A stretch of DNA of 64,000 nucleotides from Diphasiastrum complanatum (GCA_029204225.1 CM055103.1:4707256-4771255); one strand, 5' to 3'. Positions 35,001 to 48,018 are shown, counted from the first letter of the stretch. A program made the numbers and translations. Notes: generated from the sequence alone by a model not told the origin.

Positions 35001-35945
35001 TTCTTAGCAGGAATTGATCGTGGAGGTGATGACTTTTGGGAAGATAAATCTTTCTTCATAGGTGAAGACTTCCTAGATGATGATGTCTTGTTGGAGATCT
35101 GACTTGAAGAATCATTCTTGACTTTTTCTTTGCCTTTATCCAATAGAGGTGGCACTTCCTTAAAATCGATCTTTTGAGGGGGATTTTTCCATTTCAGGAC
35201 CGTATTATAATGTTGCTTTGCTTGTTTCTTCGTCATCGAAACTGTCATCTTGTTTCCCTTCAATATAACTACTTTGGGCGATTTGATTGTTGGTTCATCA
35301 GGAACATTACACACTCCAAATCTAGTCGGATCCATATGATGTAGAATCTGTTCATCCGTAAGTTCTGCATTGCCATCATAAGTTAAGTCATGGCTTATTG
35401 GTATGAGATCATCCTCAATTGGATCTGGTATAGGTTTCGTTGATATCCGGGCTACATTCAGCACATTTAGTGGAAACGTGATTGGCGTATCCAAAGTTCG
35501 ATCTAACAAGGAAATCTCGCTCATCTCTGATTGAATATCTTGTTGACACATATATCCTGCTATACAATCAATTGTTGCAAGAGCTTCGTTCCAATTGACA
35601 GTATCTGTTTGAGAATCGTAATGAACTCCCAATTTTTTCTCTAGTTGATCACAAGTGTGATCCGTTGTTGATGAATTGTCATCCGCTTTTTGAACCACTG
35701 GCTTGATAGTCCAAGTTGTAGGATCAATTTTAACTGCACGTTCACGATTTTCAAAAGTGATTTTGCCGGTACCCCAGTTATGAATTACTTGCACAACTCG
35801 TAACCATGGACGTCCTAAGAGAACTCGGTAGACATTTGGTGCTTCTGGTAAGTCCATCACGACGAAAGTAATGACGAACTGTACTCCTGCAATCCCGATA
35901 GGTATATCTTCCACCATTCCTCGTGGACGAACCGTCGTTTGATCA
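32089..35945 (-). pseudogene. E1 pol: protease remnant, RT, RNase H, integrase
   Basis: Order on the minus strand: LADQTTVRPRGMVEDIP and YRVLLGRPWL (protease C-terminal part, catalytic Asp lost), a long basic linker, RT (YEIEHTEWISLIVIVPKRNG, FLDGFSGYNQVNIAPTDRHK, MPFGLCNAPSSFQRVM, FLEIYLDDLGVHS), RNase H (HTDASKYAVGSVLTQPGYYK, NYSTTEREALAMIF), integrase (HHCC-like CDVRQ region, WGLDYVGPIHP, TKWVEAKAVKVADAK, DRGTHFVNQ, PYYPRGNGQAKSSNK, TPFQLVYGQDAVMPIEF) and the C-terminal GEGPYKVKEI. Breaks include a TAG at 34172-34174 inside RT, where E4 has CAG, and a TAG near 33458 where Trp is expected. The RT catalytic motif is YLDD. Confidence 0.85.
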
Positions 35946-35949
35946 GCTA

Positions 35950-37143
35950 GCTATAATGTGATTGGATATAGATTTTTCCAAAATAAACTATCTCAGATTA
36001 GATCTGCTAGCTCTATTCCACTTTTCAAGAATCTGATTCTATATGATGAAAAACTACCCAAAATTTGATCAATCGATACTTCTCAAAAATGATAAATCTC
36101 TCAGAGTCTAATTCAGAATATATCAGATTTGATCCAAATTTTGACAGAGACTTGATCTGGAAAATCAAAAACTAAAAAAATGACTGGCGAAGGTTCTCTA
36201 GGCGAAGGTTGTCTTGGCGAAGGTTCAACAGTGCTATTTTGGGATAAAAACTCTTTGAACACTTTTCTGGCAATTTCTTGGAGAATAACCTTCGCCGACT
36301 TCTCAGATGGAAGGTCTGACACAGATAAAATTATGGACAACCGGACGAAGGTTTCGGACACAAAAAAATACAGTTTTTGTAATTTGACGAGGGTAAAAAT
36401 CAAGATTTTTTGTAATCTGATTAAGATGAATCTTCATCGAGCTCAAAAATAGTAGTTTACCATAAATAGAATATTTTGGAAACTCGGCGAAAGTTCTGAC
36501 GAAGGATCAAGAGTAATATTGATAATTTTGCAAAAAAGTGAGTCTTTTTGGCAAAAATATGACAATATGACAACTGATCCTCTGAAAACCTTTCTATTTT
36601 TGGTATTATTCTTCGCTGACCTGGCAGTAGATAGATCGGAATCACATCTAAGAACAGTGAATTGGGCGAAGGTTCTTTTTTTGTATTATTTAGGGTTTTG
36701 ATAATTTTTGGTGTTTTTTGGTGGTTTTTTTGATGTTTCTAGAAATCTGCTGGGAATTAACCTTCGCCCTTCAAACTGAAGGTTTTGTAAACAAAACTGA
36801 AAGTTTCTGCAACTCGGCGAAGGTTTCCTAAAAGAGGGTAAAAAGTTCTGAGCTTTGATGACACTTTTTGCCACTTTTTGACCAAATTTGACAGATTTGA
36901 CCGATTTCTGTTATTTTCTCTGATATCTTAGATCCAAATGGATCTTAAGATTGGTGATCTGAATAGCTTTCCCTGTTTAATAATTAGATTAGATTTCAAA
37001 CAAGCAAATCCACTCAAATCTAGCAAAATCAATCCCAAACTAACCCTACAATGCAATTTTAACACTATTCATGCCACGACAAGATGCCTAATGCAAGCTA
37101 ACCATCAACCAAAACATGTTGCAAACTGAAAAATTGGCGTAGC
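35950..37143 (-). other. E1 untranslated leader with repeated GGCGAAGGTT motif
   Basis: No long open frame. GGCGAAGGTT or close variants recur about nine times in both orientations, three in a row at 36185-36224. The E2 leader (43740-44925) is homologous but its GCG is mostly GCA or GAT, as expected from loss of CpG. Confidence 0.6.
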
Positions 37144-37161
37144 TCCCCGACAACGGCGCCA
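37144..37161 (-). other. E1 primer-binding site
   Basis: The minus strand reads TGGCGCCGTTGTCGGGGA, four bases after the LTR. It is close to the TGGCGCCGTTGCCGGGGA site common in plant Athila/Tat-like gypsy elements. Confidence 0.85.
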
Positions 37162-37165
37162 AAAT

Positions 37166-37922
37166 TGTAGTGGGTTTCTTTCCTTGCCTAACCTGAATCC
37201 AAGATCTAGTCAATCTAGCATCAAAGAGACGGAGTTAGTTGTCACGCGTAGGTTCGTTTCCATGAGAGCGATAGTATAGTTTAGATTTCAACATGAATGG
37301 AAGATCTAACACTAACATCCATTAACACTAAGCATCAACACTACATCCATTAACTCTACTTCCATTAATTCTAAATCCACGACAATGATAGAAACTTACT
37401 CTTCTCTCTCTCCCTTTCTCTCTCACAAAAGGCATAAGAAATAGCAATTCCAATCATGATCAAATCCAACAATTAGCCAAATCCAAAGAAAGCATGAGAA
37501 ATGGAGGAGAAGAAAGGAAGAGAAAGGACATTCATCAATCCATTTCTAAAGAGAACCAATCTGCTTTATTGAAATGAGAAAGTGAACATGAGGAACAACT
37601 CGAGTTGGTCCCTTTTTATAGTAGAGAGGAGGACCCTGGCCTCTGAATCCTATTGGTCCAGTCTTGCCTCTCTTTTTATTCAAATTTAAAAAAGTGTGGG
37701 AACCATCAAATTTGGAAACCCAACTTTATTCACTAACTTGACAATTAGGCCCTGCGACATTAAAAGTCCCGCAAAAAGGCCTAAAGTCCTTTTATTTACT
37801 TTTAACTAATCAATCAAATAACTATGTGGTCATCGGGTTGGACTTACACATGCAGGGTGCCAAATCCCTCTCACTTATTAACTAGGGTTAGGGTTGCCTT
37901 GGGATCTACAAACCCTCCAACA
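37166..37922 (-). repeat. E1 5' LTR (757 bp)
   Basis: The same sequence as 29134-29879 and related to 44945-45706. The primer-binding site lies four bases inside it on the minus strand. Confidence 0.9.
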
Positions 37923-37927
37923 AATCA

Positions 37928-38672
37928 TTATCAGTCTCTCAGATTCGGTCAATAATACTTCATTACTGCATCTATTAGCATCTACATAGTCAATGGTTGT
38001 TGACATGTGTCCCCAATTAATGATATCAATAGATTGTGCGTAATGTCCTCTAATAGTTGAAAAAACATTGGGTTTTTCATATGTGGTAGAGGAACATTCA
38101 TCTTCTTCATGTACTAGTTTCGCTTTACCATTAGTGTAATCCACGAATATTCTTTAATCTCTATCACAAAAAATGATTAGTTGTTTCTTCCAATCTTGGA
38201 TTACTTCGACATTTGTTAACCTTGTGTTTCCTAACAAAAATTTACAAGCGGACTTTTCTTGTGGGAAATCTAGTATCACACAATCAACTATAAACTTAAG
38301 ACTTGCGATCTTAATGGATACGACATTAATATGTCCATATGGCTCAGTTGAAGTTTGGTCAGCTAAATTCAGCTGATATTTGGATGGAATAATAGGCCCG
38401 ACACCCCATTGCCCACTATCCATGATAGCCGGTATAGTAGCTTGATATTTATGGCTCACCAGTAAGGTGATGCAGCCTCTTGCCTTCCTTGTTTGAAACA
38501 AGGTAGCATCTACCTGTTGGGTCGGCCTTGGAATCTTCGGTTGATGAGGTATTTTGATTTCCTCATTGGGCTGATGTAGCTCTTGGGTTATGATCTTGTG
38601 CAAAGGTTCAGATAACTCAGAACAGTATGAAAGAAGTTCAGATATGATCTCTATTCTTGAGGGTTGTGGCAA
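37928..38672 (-). pseudogene. Gypsy element E0: protease region
   Basis: The minus-strand frame starting at 38672 (MPQPSRIEIISELLSYC) contains ARGCITLLVSHKYQATIPAI, MDSGQWGVGPIIPSKYQLNL (catalytic DSG followed by a changed residue), VDCVILDFPQEKSACKFLLG and NTRLTNVEVIQDWKKQLI, the retropepsin order. It continues through a stop into KAKLVHEEDECSST and SNEVLLTESERLI, ending at the E1 LTR. The reading resumes at 29133. No gag for E0 was found to the right. Confidence 0.75.
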
Positions 38673-40143
38673 GCGTTTTTGTTTAGAGATTTAAAAAGGT
38701 AAGGCTAGATTTTGGCATTTGTGAGTTTTACAAGTTTCTATCTACTCATGATTCAACAGACATATAGCACATGGTGTGCTACCCATTTCATGCCACTACT
38801 CTTTATAGACAATAATGGTGGTTTGCCACATAGGTAGAAATCCCCTTACCCATTAAATTTTTAAATGGGTCCATTATAAGACACTTTGGTACTTTCTAAA
38901 TATAGGTTATTTTGATTATGAAAGAATGTCTATCGAGCTTCAAAGACTAGCATGCTTATGTGCTAGCTTACAAAAAATAATTGAAAAAGAACAAAGAATT
39001 CTTTTTAGGCTGGTGCATCATTGTGCTAGCCTTTACATGTCTTTTGATGGACCTATTTAAGTGTTTCAGCTATCATTTGAATAAAAGGTCTATTTTGATC
39101 ATATTAGCTTGCTAGCCTAAATTTCTTTTGGATCTAGCTTGGCTTCCCAATTTTTTTTTTCTTTTTCTAGATTTGAATTTGTTTTCGTAGCTAGCAAGCC
39201 GACATGCTAGTCTTTAGAGCTTCACTAACATTTTTTTCATAATATAATTAAACCTATTATCTAAAAGGTAGAGAAGTGTTTTTTCATGGACCTATTTTGA
39301 ATTTAATGGCTAGTGGGATTTAAACTATGTACCAAACCAAAATTCTTCTTTATAGAAACTTATGTACTAGCATGAAAAGGGTAGCAAACCTTGTGCTACC
39401 TTTTTGTCAAATCATGGGTGAGGAGAAACTTGCAAAACTAGCAAAATTGCCCCAATAGGACAAGTGTCTAAACTTACCAAAGAAGATGTAGCAATAGACA
39501 GTTGAAAATTGCACTCTCAAACAAGACTAGTGAGTTTTGAAATAATCAAAGAAAAGAGAGGGTAGTGATGGAGGTGAGCGACAAAGTAACTCAACAAGGG
39601 ATTGTCCAAGAAAGGAGTTCAATTCGATAGAACCAAAGGAAGGTGTAGTCCAATACCAAACTATAAGATTGCAATTTCAACAAGAGTGTTGGCGGTCAAA
39701 GTAGAGTCCATAAGGTTTGACAAGAAGACATGTGGACTAACTATTGTAAGGTGCACAAACCTTTGCAAGCCAAGGTAAGACAAAGCAGCACGTGAGATGA
39801 AAACAATACAAGAGAGTGAGAATCAAAAAGATGTGAGGTCGATATGGACTAATCTTTAGGGAAAGACCTTGAATGGGGCAAATGAAAGAGAGATTTGAGC
39901 TTACCCAAGGTGGTAGCTAATTTTTTTCAAATGAAAGAAGTCAATCTTTAGAAGAATAGAGGAGGCTGAAGAAGAGCTACAGCAACAATAGCTACAAAAG
40001 CCATGTAGTAAAGGAGGAGAAAATGCCAATGGTGAGAGGGAGAAGGAAAGAAAGATAAACCTATTTTTAGGCCTGAGTGCTATTTTTGCCAAGGTGAATG
40101 TACCTTTTGGTACTATAAAACGTATAGGACTTGAAGTAGCCAA
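38673..40143. other. AT-rich interval without recognisable genes
   Basis: Short phrases built on CTAGC and GCTAG (TGCTAGCTTA, TAGCTTGCTAGCC) recur between 38950 and 39400. The minus frame 40143-39901 has no known domain. It may include eroded gag or LTR of E0, but nothing is recognisable. Confidence 0.4.
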
Positions 40144-40450
40144 TATGGTTGGTCATGTGCTAAGTGGCTCCAGAATCAAGAAACCAAGAGCTGTTGTCTG
40201 ATGCTTTCTGATGATTTGTCATGAATGCATCATGATCCACTTCTTTACTAGGGGCATGAGATGTTTGTGCAGCTATGTTTGTCCGTTGATTCGATTTTCT
40301 CTTGTTGTTCTTGGCTTTGAGTATGCGACAATCCTGAATTTTGTGGTTGGTGAGCTTGTAGTACTTGCAAACCATCTTCTTCTTTGTCGGTGGCTTTGAT
40401 TGCCCTTGACTCTATGTCGGCCTCTGATTTGGCTTGTATTGCTTCAAGCC
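40144..40450 (-). pseudogene. Copia fragment: zinc knuckle and protease start
   Basis: The minus strand reads CKYYKLTNHKIQDCRILKAK (a CCHC knuckle with its second Cys changed to Tyr), then EVDHDAFMTNHQKASDNSSW and FLDSGAT. It is very close to the copia element at 52-56 kb (CRYCKRNNHEIQDC, DHDAFMTNHQGASGDSS), but here the protease DSGA is intact. Ends at both sides. Confidence 0.75.
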
Positions 40451-40559
40451 TTTCTTCTTTTGCTTGTATATGTTTTTACGTATCGATTTTTCTTCAAACA
40501 GAGAGTTAGAATAAGCTATTGAACGATCTTTGAATCATCGATAACCGTTATAGAGCTAA

Positions 40560-40930
40560 AAAGTCTTCAAGCACATGATTTCCACCACAATTGTCTTGCG
40601 CTCTACACTTATCATCCGACTTGTATTTTTATACTCTTTCTAGACCAATTTACTGTCTTATCACGTTCAGATTAGTGTCAGTGTGCGTGTCGGATGCTCT
40701 TCTCTTAGTTCTATAAGATATTCTCTTATAGTTTCGTCTGAGGCATCTGTTTGATTTCTGTAACTATAGCTGTAAGACTTTGTGTTTTCCTATGTAAGCT
40801 ATCCCATCAATTCTAACAACTTCGAAGTTAGAATCAAGTAGAATCAACTGAGTCATTCAACTCACCACTCTGATTCAATACGATAGGCGTAGTACATTCA
40901 CTGAGAAATCATTCCACACCATCATCCCTA
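40560..40930 (+). repeat. Copia LTR-like remnant
   Basis: TTGTCTTGCGCTCTAC, TAGGCGTAGT and the surrounding order resemble the 5' LTR of the 50.7-kb copia element (51360-51740). It is in the opposite orientation to the adjacent gag-protease fragment, so the locus is rearranged. Confidence 0.4.
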
Positions 40931-41116
40931 CATGTGATTCCCTAGAAATTTAACTCAGATAGTGGGAAGGTACTGTAATGACAATGAATCAATTTGTATG
41001 AAACTTGAGTATTATTATCAAATATTATTTCAATTTTTTCTAATGGCGAGTGATAGGTTAAGGAGAATAGCATGAGTATTTTTCATCATCAAGGTGATGT
41101 TTTGTTAGAACTTAAA

Positions 41117-41892
41117 CTTGAAGGTTTTGCATTGTCATCATAAGTCAAGGCATGACTCACATGAATAAGTTCATCTTCAATCGGATTTGGTATGGGTTTC
41201 GTTGATATCCAAGCTACGTTTAGCACATTCAATGGAAAGGTGATCGGTGTATCTAAAGTTCGATCCAGTAATGAGATCTCGCTCACATCGGATTGATTAT
41301 CTTGTTGACAGATATAACCTGCTATACAATCAATCGTTGCAAGAGCTTGATTCCAGTCAACAGTATCGATTTGAGAATCGTAATGAGCTCCCCAATTTTT
41401 TACTGGTCGGTCATAGGTATGATCCGTTGTTGACGAATTATCATCCTCTTTTTGGGCTACTGGTTTGATGGTCCAAGTTACAAGATCAACTTTGACTGCA
41501 CGTTCATGATTTTCAAAAGGTAATTTTTTCGGCACTTTATAAATTACTTGAGCAACTCGTAACCATGGGCATCCCAGTAAGACTCGGTAGACATTTGGTG
41601 CGTCAGGTAAGTCCATTACTACAAAAGTAATGACAATTCTGGCACTCTTGACAGGTATGTCTTCAACCATTCCCCCCGGACGAACTGTCGTTTGGTCAGC
41701 CAACTTAATTGCAAAAGTCATAGGCTTTATCATTGCAAGGCCCCAATTTGCACATAGCTTTGTTGAGATCAGGTTAACTCCCAAACCTCCATCTATCAAG
41801 GCTGCTTCTTTAAAAAATTGCCGATGTTGTATCGACATGGTAAAAAACTGCTCTGACATGGAGTAGTTCATTAGATTCTTCAAATCCAGCAC
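41117..41892 (-). pseudogene. E2 retropepsin
   Basis: The minus-strand frame contains FFKEAALIDGGLGVNLISTK. The catalytic loop is DGG instead of DSG, so activity is doubtful. It then reads LADQTTVRPGGMVEDIPV, VVMDLPDAPNVYRVLLGCPW and LRVAQVIY. The end of the domain matches what remains of protease in E1. The final residues after 41117 are unrelated flanking sequence. Confidence 0.75.
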
Positions 41893-41899
41893 AAAAAAG

Positions 41900-43732
41900 T
41901 GGTTCTTGATGGACTTCTAGTTTAATTTGAGTTAACTTTTGCACTAATACTTCTTTTTCGTTTGGCACCAACTTCAAGAACTCTCCCAATGTAATATTGA
42001 TCTTACTAGACAAAATACTCATGATGAGTTCTATCTGCGACGCTTTTGATTTAGTCATCTTGAAGGGTTCTTCATCATGATGCTGTAATTGAGAATTTAT
42101 ATCTGTTTGTGGATTATTCGGTGGTTGCACTAGTGAAGAACGAACTTTGGCTGTTGCTCTAGCGGCCTCAAGCTCCTCTTCTTCTTGCAAATGTTTAAGC
42201 CATTGCCTCATGTGTTGGTATCTTCTCTTTTCAGCATGGAAATTTGGATAGACACCAGATGTTGTTGGTATATTAGTAGATGGTATAGAATCAGCAAGTA
42301 TCAGGGCTGTTACAAATTTTTTTTGCTTTTATGCTCTGGTAACCACCATCAAAGATACACTTGGTTTAGGATGGAATGCTGGTCTTTGCTTAATTGTTAT
42401 CAAATTGACAAGAGCTGTGACTGGCGTGGCTTGGGTCTTGCTGGACACTCCTTGTAGCAATGCCCATAACCACATTCACAACAGACATTTTGCAACTCTG
42501 TGATTTTCTCCACAAGCAAAGCATCCAAGTGGTGCTCTGCTGCAGTTTTTAGATGCTTGTTGTTGTGCGGCAACATAAATAACGTACTGTTCTGAAGGGC
42601 CACTTTCATAATGATTACCATAATTCAATTTCTCGGTACCTCTGTAAGGTTCTGGTTCCATCAAATTAGCAAGAGGAGTAGATTGTGTTGGTGGGGCTAG
42701 TAAGGCTAATCGTTTCGGATATCCAAGAGCAGATTGACGAGGTCTGACTGTCGGATTCCCTCTATAAAAGGATTCTCGATATCCCATCTAGGCATATCTT
42801 TGTTGGACAATCCGAGGATTGAAGTTGCAATAAGCAGTCTCATGATTAGGCGAATTACACAAATGGCATATACTGAGTGCCATTCGTTTTTTCAATTGAG
42901 GACATTCATTCACTGTGTGATTTTTCATACAAATGGAACACCAAACATTTTCCCTGGTAGGAAAAGTCTTATCAAACTTCTCTGATTCCTTGTTCGCTTT
43001 TCCATGGAAATCTTCCAATACTTTGATCTTCTCATCAAATTGAAACTACAACTTTTTCATCTGTTTTTGCTGGTTCTTTCCCAGTTTCTCGAACTCCTTG
43101 AGCATAATCTCTGTAGTAGCGTTCATATTTGTTGATGCAATAGTGGTAGATGTCGTAGTGGTCTACCCTGCCGTATAATCCAATATACTAATATTCGGCG
43201 CGTCATCTGTATCTTCATCTTCCTCCCGTATTGCATCGTCCATAGCGTTTTGCAAAGTCGCATACTCATTGTGACGTTTCAGCTCATGTCTGATCCTTTT
43301 AGGAAGGCCTGCTAGGAACCACATAATCATGGCATCTTCAATAATCAATTCAGGTACGCACTCAGATTTGAGACGTTTTACTCGTTTAAGGTAGTCTCGT
43401 ACCATTTTTCTCTTTCCCATATTAATTTTACTTAAAAGTAGAAAAGGGTCTTCCATAAACTTTTGAGGTTTGAACGTGACAGTCTCCCAATTTGTACGCC
43501 CAGTTTCATCTCTATTGTAGTACCAATCTTGTGTTGCACCCGTTAAGGCCATAGAAAAAAACTTAAATTTATCCTAAGGAAAAACCTCGCCATAGACTTC
43601 ACATGATTCAAAATAGATTTGAAGAAATCTAACTGGACCTGTTAATCCATTATATTTGGGTAAATCCAAACGGGATGCTCTCCTAACAATGATTGGATTG
43701 ACGTCTTGAGGAGTAGCTCCTGGAGTAACCAT
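41900..43732 (-). pseudogene. E2 gag with four zinc knuckles
   Basis: ATG at 43732 (MVTPGATPQDVNPIIVRRAS), then LDLPKYNGLTGPVRFLQIY, a TAA near 43575, QDWYYNRDETGRTNWETV, KFMEDPFLLLSKINMGKRK, and MWFLAGLPKRI. Four zinc knuckles follow between about 42950 and 42440: CSICMKNHTVNEC, CHLCNSPNHETAYC, CFACGENHRVAKC and CCECGYGHCYKEC. Most plant gypsy gags have one or two. A Pro/Gln-rich and charged C-terminal region leads into protease. Broken by several frameshifts. Confidence 0.75.
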
Positions 43733-44944
43733 CTTTATAAATTAAATCAAACAGACAATGATATTGGATCTAGATTTTTTAATCAAGAACTATCTTAGTT
43801 CAAATCTGCAAAAAAAATCTCACTTGACAATAATCAGATTTTTTATTTGCGATTGACACTTCTAAGAATGATGAATTTTCAGAATCAGAATCAAATTGAA
43901 CCAAAATTGACCAAAAATTTGACAGAGGCTTGATCTGGAAAATCAAAACCTAAAAATAGTACTGGCAAAAATTTTCTGGACAAAGGTTGAGTCGATGAAG
44001 GTTCAACAATGTCATTTTTGGTAAAAACTCTTTGATCAGAATTTTTTGACAAATTTAATGGAAATAACCTTCACCGAATGAATCTGACTCAGTTAAATCT
44101 AGGGTAGAACTGGCAAAGATTCCCAACACATAGAAATATATTTTTTGTAGTTTGGCAAGGGTAAAAATAGAGATTTTCTATAATTCTAACAAAATTAACG
44201 TTTGCCAAACTCAAAAATGATAAATTAATCATAAATAGAGTAATAAAAGTACTCGATAAAGGATCTGGTGAAGAATCAAAAGTAATATTGGTATTTTTAC
44301 AAAAAGTGACTTTTTTTTGGTAAAAATAGGACAATATGACAATTGATCATCTGAGATACCTTCTATTTTTGGTATTATTCTTCGTCAACCTGGCAGTAGA
44401 TAGATCTGAATCACACCTATACACAGTGTATCAGACGAAGGTCATTTTTCTTTATTTTTAAGGATTTTGGTAATTTTTTGGTGTTTTTTGATAGTTTGTC
44501 TGATGTTTCTAGAAATCTGTGAGAAAGGAATGTTCGCCCTTCAAATTGAAGGTTCTGTGATAAAAAACAAAGGTGCTTGCAACTCCGCGAACATTTTTTG
44601 AATGAGGATAAAAAGTTATCAGCTCTGATGACGATTTTTTCCTCCTTTTGACCAAGATTTGACAGATTTAACCAATTTTTGTTGTTTTTTTTTATATTTC
44701 AGATCCAAATGGATCTTAAGATTGGTGATCTAAGTAGTTGTCCCTGTTCAACAATCTAATAGATTCCAAACAAGAAAATCCACTCAAATCAGGTAAAATC
44801 CACTCAAATTAGGTAAAATCCCTTCCAAACTAATCTTAAATGCATATTTAACACTATTTATGCCGAGACAAGATGCGTAATGCAAGCTAATCAACCAACA
44901 AACATGCTGCAAACTAAAAAATTGGTGTACAACGACGCCAAAAT

Positions 44945-45706
44945 TGTAGTGGGTTTTTTTCCTTGCCTATCTTCAACCCATGATCTAAGCAATCCAGCAT
45001 CAAGGAGATGAAGTTAGTTCTCACGCGTAGGTTCGTTCCCATGAGAGCGATAGCATATCTCAGATTTTAACATGAATGTAAGATCCACATCTAACTCTAA
45101 CATCCATTAATCTTTAGCATTAACACTAGAACCATTAACACTATGATTTACAATGCTCCCCTTCTCTCTCACAAAAAGTATAAAAAATGGCAATACCAAT
45201 AATACTCAGATCCAACAATTAATAAATCCAAAGAAAACATGAGAGATGGAGGAAAAGTGACAGAGAGCAAGGACATTCACAAAGCCATTGCACAAGAGAA
45301 CCAATCTGCTTTACTGAAATGAAGATATGTACATGTGTAGCAAACTCGAGTTGGCCCCTATTTATAGTGGAGAGGAGGGCATTGGCCTAAAAATCCTATT
45401 GGCCCATTTCTACCTCTCTAACTATTCAAACTTAAAAAAGAGTGGAAACTCATTCAAATTTGGAGGGAACCAATTTGAATTTGAATTTGAACCAATTTTG
45501 GTGGGAATCCCAACTTTATTCACTAACTTGACATTTAGGCTCGCGACATTAAAAGTCCCACAAAAAGGCCTAAAGTCCTTTTTATTGACTTTTTGATTAT
45601 CAAATAACTACGTGACCATCACGTTGGACTCACACGCAGCGTGCCAAATCCCTCCCACTTATTAACTAGGGTTAGGGTTGCCTTGGGATCTGCAAACCCT
45701 CCAACA
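44945..45706 (-). repeat. E2 5' LTR (762 bp)
   Basis: TGTAGTGGGTTTTTTTCC ... AAACCCTCCAACA on the plus strand, homologous to both E1 LTRs but more diverged. Confidence 0.85.
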
Positions 45707-48018
45707 ATTGGTGCATGTGGTAGAAGTATGTATACTTGAATAAGTCATTTCATCATCAAATTTGATGGTGCTCACACTTGTAAAGCCCATGAATAGATGA
45801 ACATTGTAGTTTGACTTTGGAACTAAGGAACGACAAGCCAAATTCTATTATGGAATGATAACCTCTTAAATCTATAGATTTTCCCATATTCATAGTAACA
45901 GATGTGCTTTTATGAATGTTTGAAGTATCCTTATTGTTTTTTATTTTTGGAAAAGATTTACCTCCATTGATGTCAATTGGTTTCTACACTGTTGTATGTC
46001 TCATAACTCCATTGAAGGCTTTTGATATGAATATGTTATTCCATCATGCTTATCAGTGCTCCATTGGAAATTGTGTTACAAGATGGACTACAAAGAGGTA
46101 AAGGTGTAATTTCATTTGTTCAATTGTTCACAAGCATGTTAATTTTTCTAGAGGGGATTGAGGTAGTTTTCTTGCTTTTCTAGCTTGCTATGTTGCCACA
46201 ATGTGTGTAAGGTGGAACCAAAATAGCCTCATAGTTGACATTCCATTTTATGGTTCACTCTAGCTTCTCAACAATCCACTACTCAACAAGTGAGGACTTG
46301 TGTAAATTAGGCTGAATATAGATGCATTCATTTATGTTTGATTAAGTGCTTGATTTAGTGGGTGGTGTTTTATAATTGCATTGAACATAAACTTAATTTC
46401 AGTTTTGAACATTAGCTTTTATGATTTTAGCTTGAATAAAACAGATTTGACATTTGTGTTAAAACGTTTACATTGAAAAAAAATTGAACACAATTTAAAC
46501 CCATTTCTTTAGTTGTATTTTCTTCAAAACACAACTTCAACTTGAATCTTAAACCAAATTGAACTCGAAGCTACAGAATTGAGTTGAAATTGTCTAAATA
46601 ACAAGAAGTACACATAAATAACTTGAGTCTTTAGCCAATCCAAATTTGAATCTACTTCTAATAAAGGAGTTGAAATCATTTCCATAAAGTATTGTATAGT
46701 GATGTTGACAATGTGTTGTAAACATTTATGCATAAACTACATATGGGGTTTAAGCTTAATCCAAATTGAGTTTAAGTACCAACCCTTACTATGTATAGGC
46801 ATTTTGATAATGCAGACTCAATTGAAAAAATCCTTTGACTATGAAGTTTATAAAGACAACCATTTTTTGCACTTGGGCATATAGTTAGTCAAAGAATTAG
46901 GTTTATATGGGCTTATGTATTTAAGGATTTAGCTTTTTTTTTAATCAAGTTTGAGTTGAAAAGAATCTTAAATCATCCTTAGCTCAAACTCGGTTCGAGT
47001 TGAATCTAAATCTTAAATGTACTATATTATGCTTGTTGTTTATTATTTTGATAAAGAACTCATTTAATATGATATACCCATTTCATGCTATGAGAAGTTT
47101 ATAACCAAAATTGAGGTTTGATCTTTCTTTGACTTATTGTGAAATACAACAATCTTAGGTAGTGTTTTTAATTTGATCTTCATGATTTTCCTTCATGCTT
47201 TATTCCATGACGTAGTCTTGCACAATGTTCATGTGACATCTTTACTCCTTACATAGAACTTCCCCTTCAAAAGTGTGACATCCTTGCATGGAATTTGTGT
47301 TTTATATTAAATTTCCCAAAGAATGGAGTTTCATGTTTTTTCACTTTATATCGTTCAACTACTCAAAAAAAAACTAGTTACTAAGTACGCTCTTCAAAAT
47401 TAAGATCTTCAAAAATCAAATTACATAACTAAAACAAACCCATTCATGATGTACTATTAAAAAAACAAACTTAAAAGCTCACAAATTTGAATATCCATCA
47501 AAGTCATATATCATTTTCTAAGATATGTCAACAAATCAGATCCAAAACATAATGGATCAATAGGATCTTTGGCTAAATTTGGATGCACATCTAGATTCAT
47601 CTACAAGCTAGAAACCATGCATCTACCTATAACTTGGAAGTACATGAATATTTGATCATAATCACTAATATCTGATATGGTGTTGTCCCTGTCCATACAA
47701 CATCAACATCAAACAGTACTTCACAAGTGTGGATCCAAGTACAACAAGAAAATTCACATTCTATACACTAGAACTCAAGATATCATGAAAAATATGAAAG
47801 AGATAGATATAGAATCAAAAAAAAAAAAATTCACATAAAATGAGGACAACAAGATAGCTTCTCCATGCTGGTACACCTATTTTCAGCATCTGTAAAGTCA
47901 CTTGGCCACTTGCCCTAAAATAACAACTTTTAGGTTATTCACCAAAAACCTAGTTTTTCCTGACTAAATGCAATGTATTTACATTAGCCAATTAGAGTAG
48001 GTCTAAATCGGACCTTAT
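45707..48018. other. AT-rich interval without recognisable genes
   Basis: No domain, RNA gene or element ends recognised on either strand. TTGAGTTGAA/TTCAACTT-type phrases recur between 46380 and 47000. Confidence 0.45.

Larger units (their letters stand above)
29134..37922 (-). mobile_element. Ty3/gypsy element E1 with two LTRs, gag deleted, extra 3' ORF
   Basis: LTRs 29134-29879 and 37166-37922 are alike along their length, TG...CA. On the minus strand: 5' LTR, PBS, 1.2-kb leader, protease remnant, RT, RNase H, integrase, extra coiled-coil ORF, purine-rich tract, 3' LTR. Flanks GATCA (29129-29133) and AATCA (37923-37927) fit a 5-bp target duplication with one change. Gag and the catalytic part of protease are missing: the leader joins straight to LADQTTVRPRG. 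E1 sits between the protease and RT of E0. The tRNA-Asp-like PBS and downstream ORF suggest an Athila/Tat-like lineage. Confidence 0.85.
41117..45706 (-). mobile_element. Ty3/gypsy element E2, 5' half only
   Basis: From right to left: LTR 44945-45706, degenerate PBS (TTTTGGCGTCGTTGTAC), leader, gag (43732 to about 41900), protease (41892 to about 41117). The homology to E1 stops at the equivalent of NAELTDEQ, so RT, integrase and the 3' LTR are missing. It is the best witness for the gag that E1 has lost. Confidence 0.8.
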
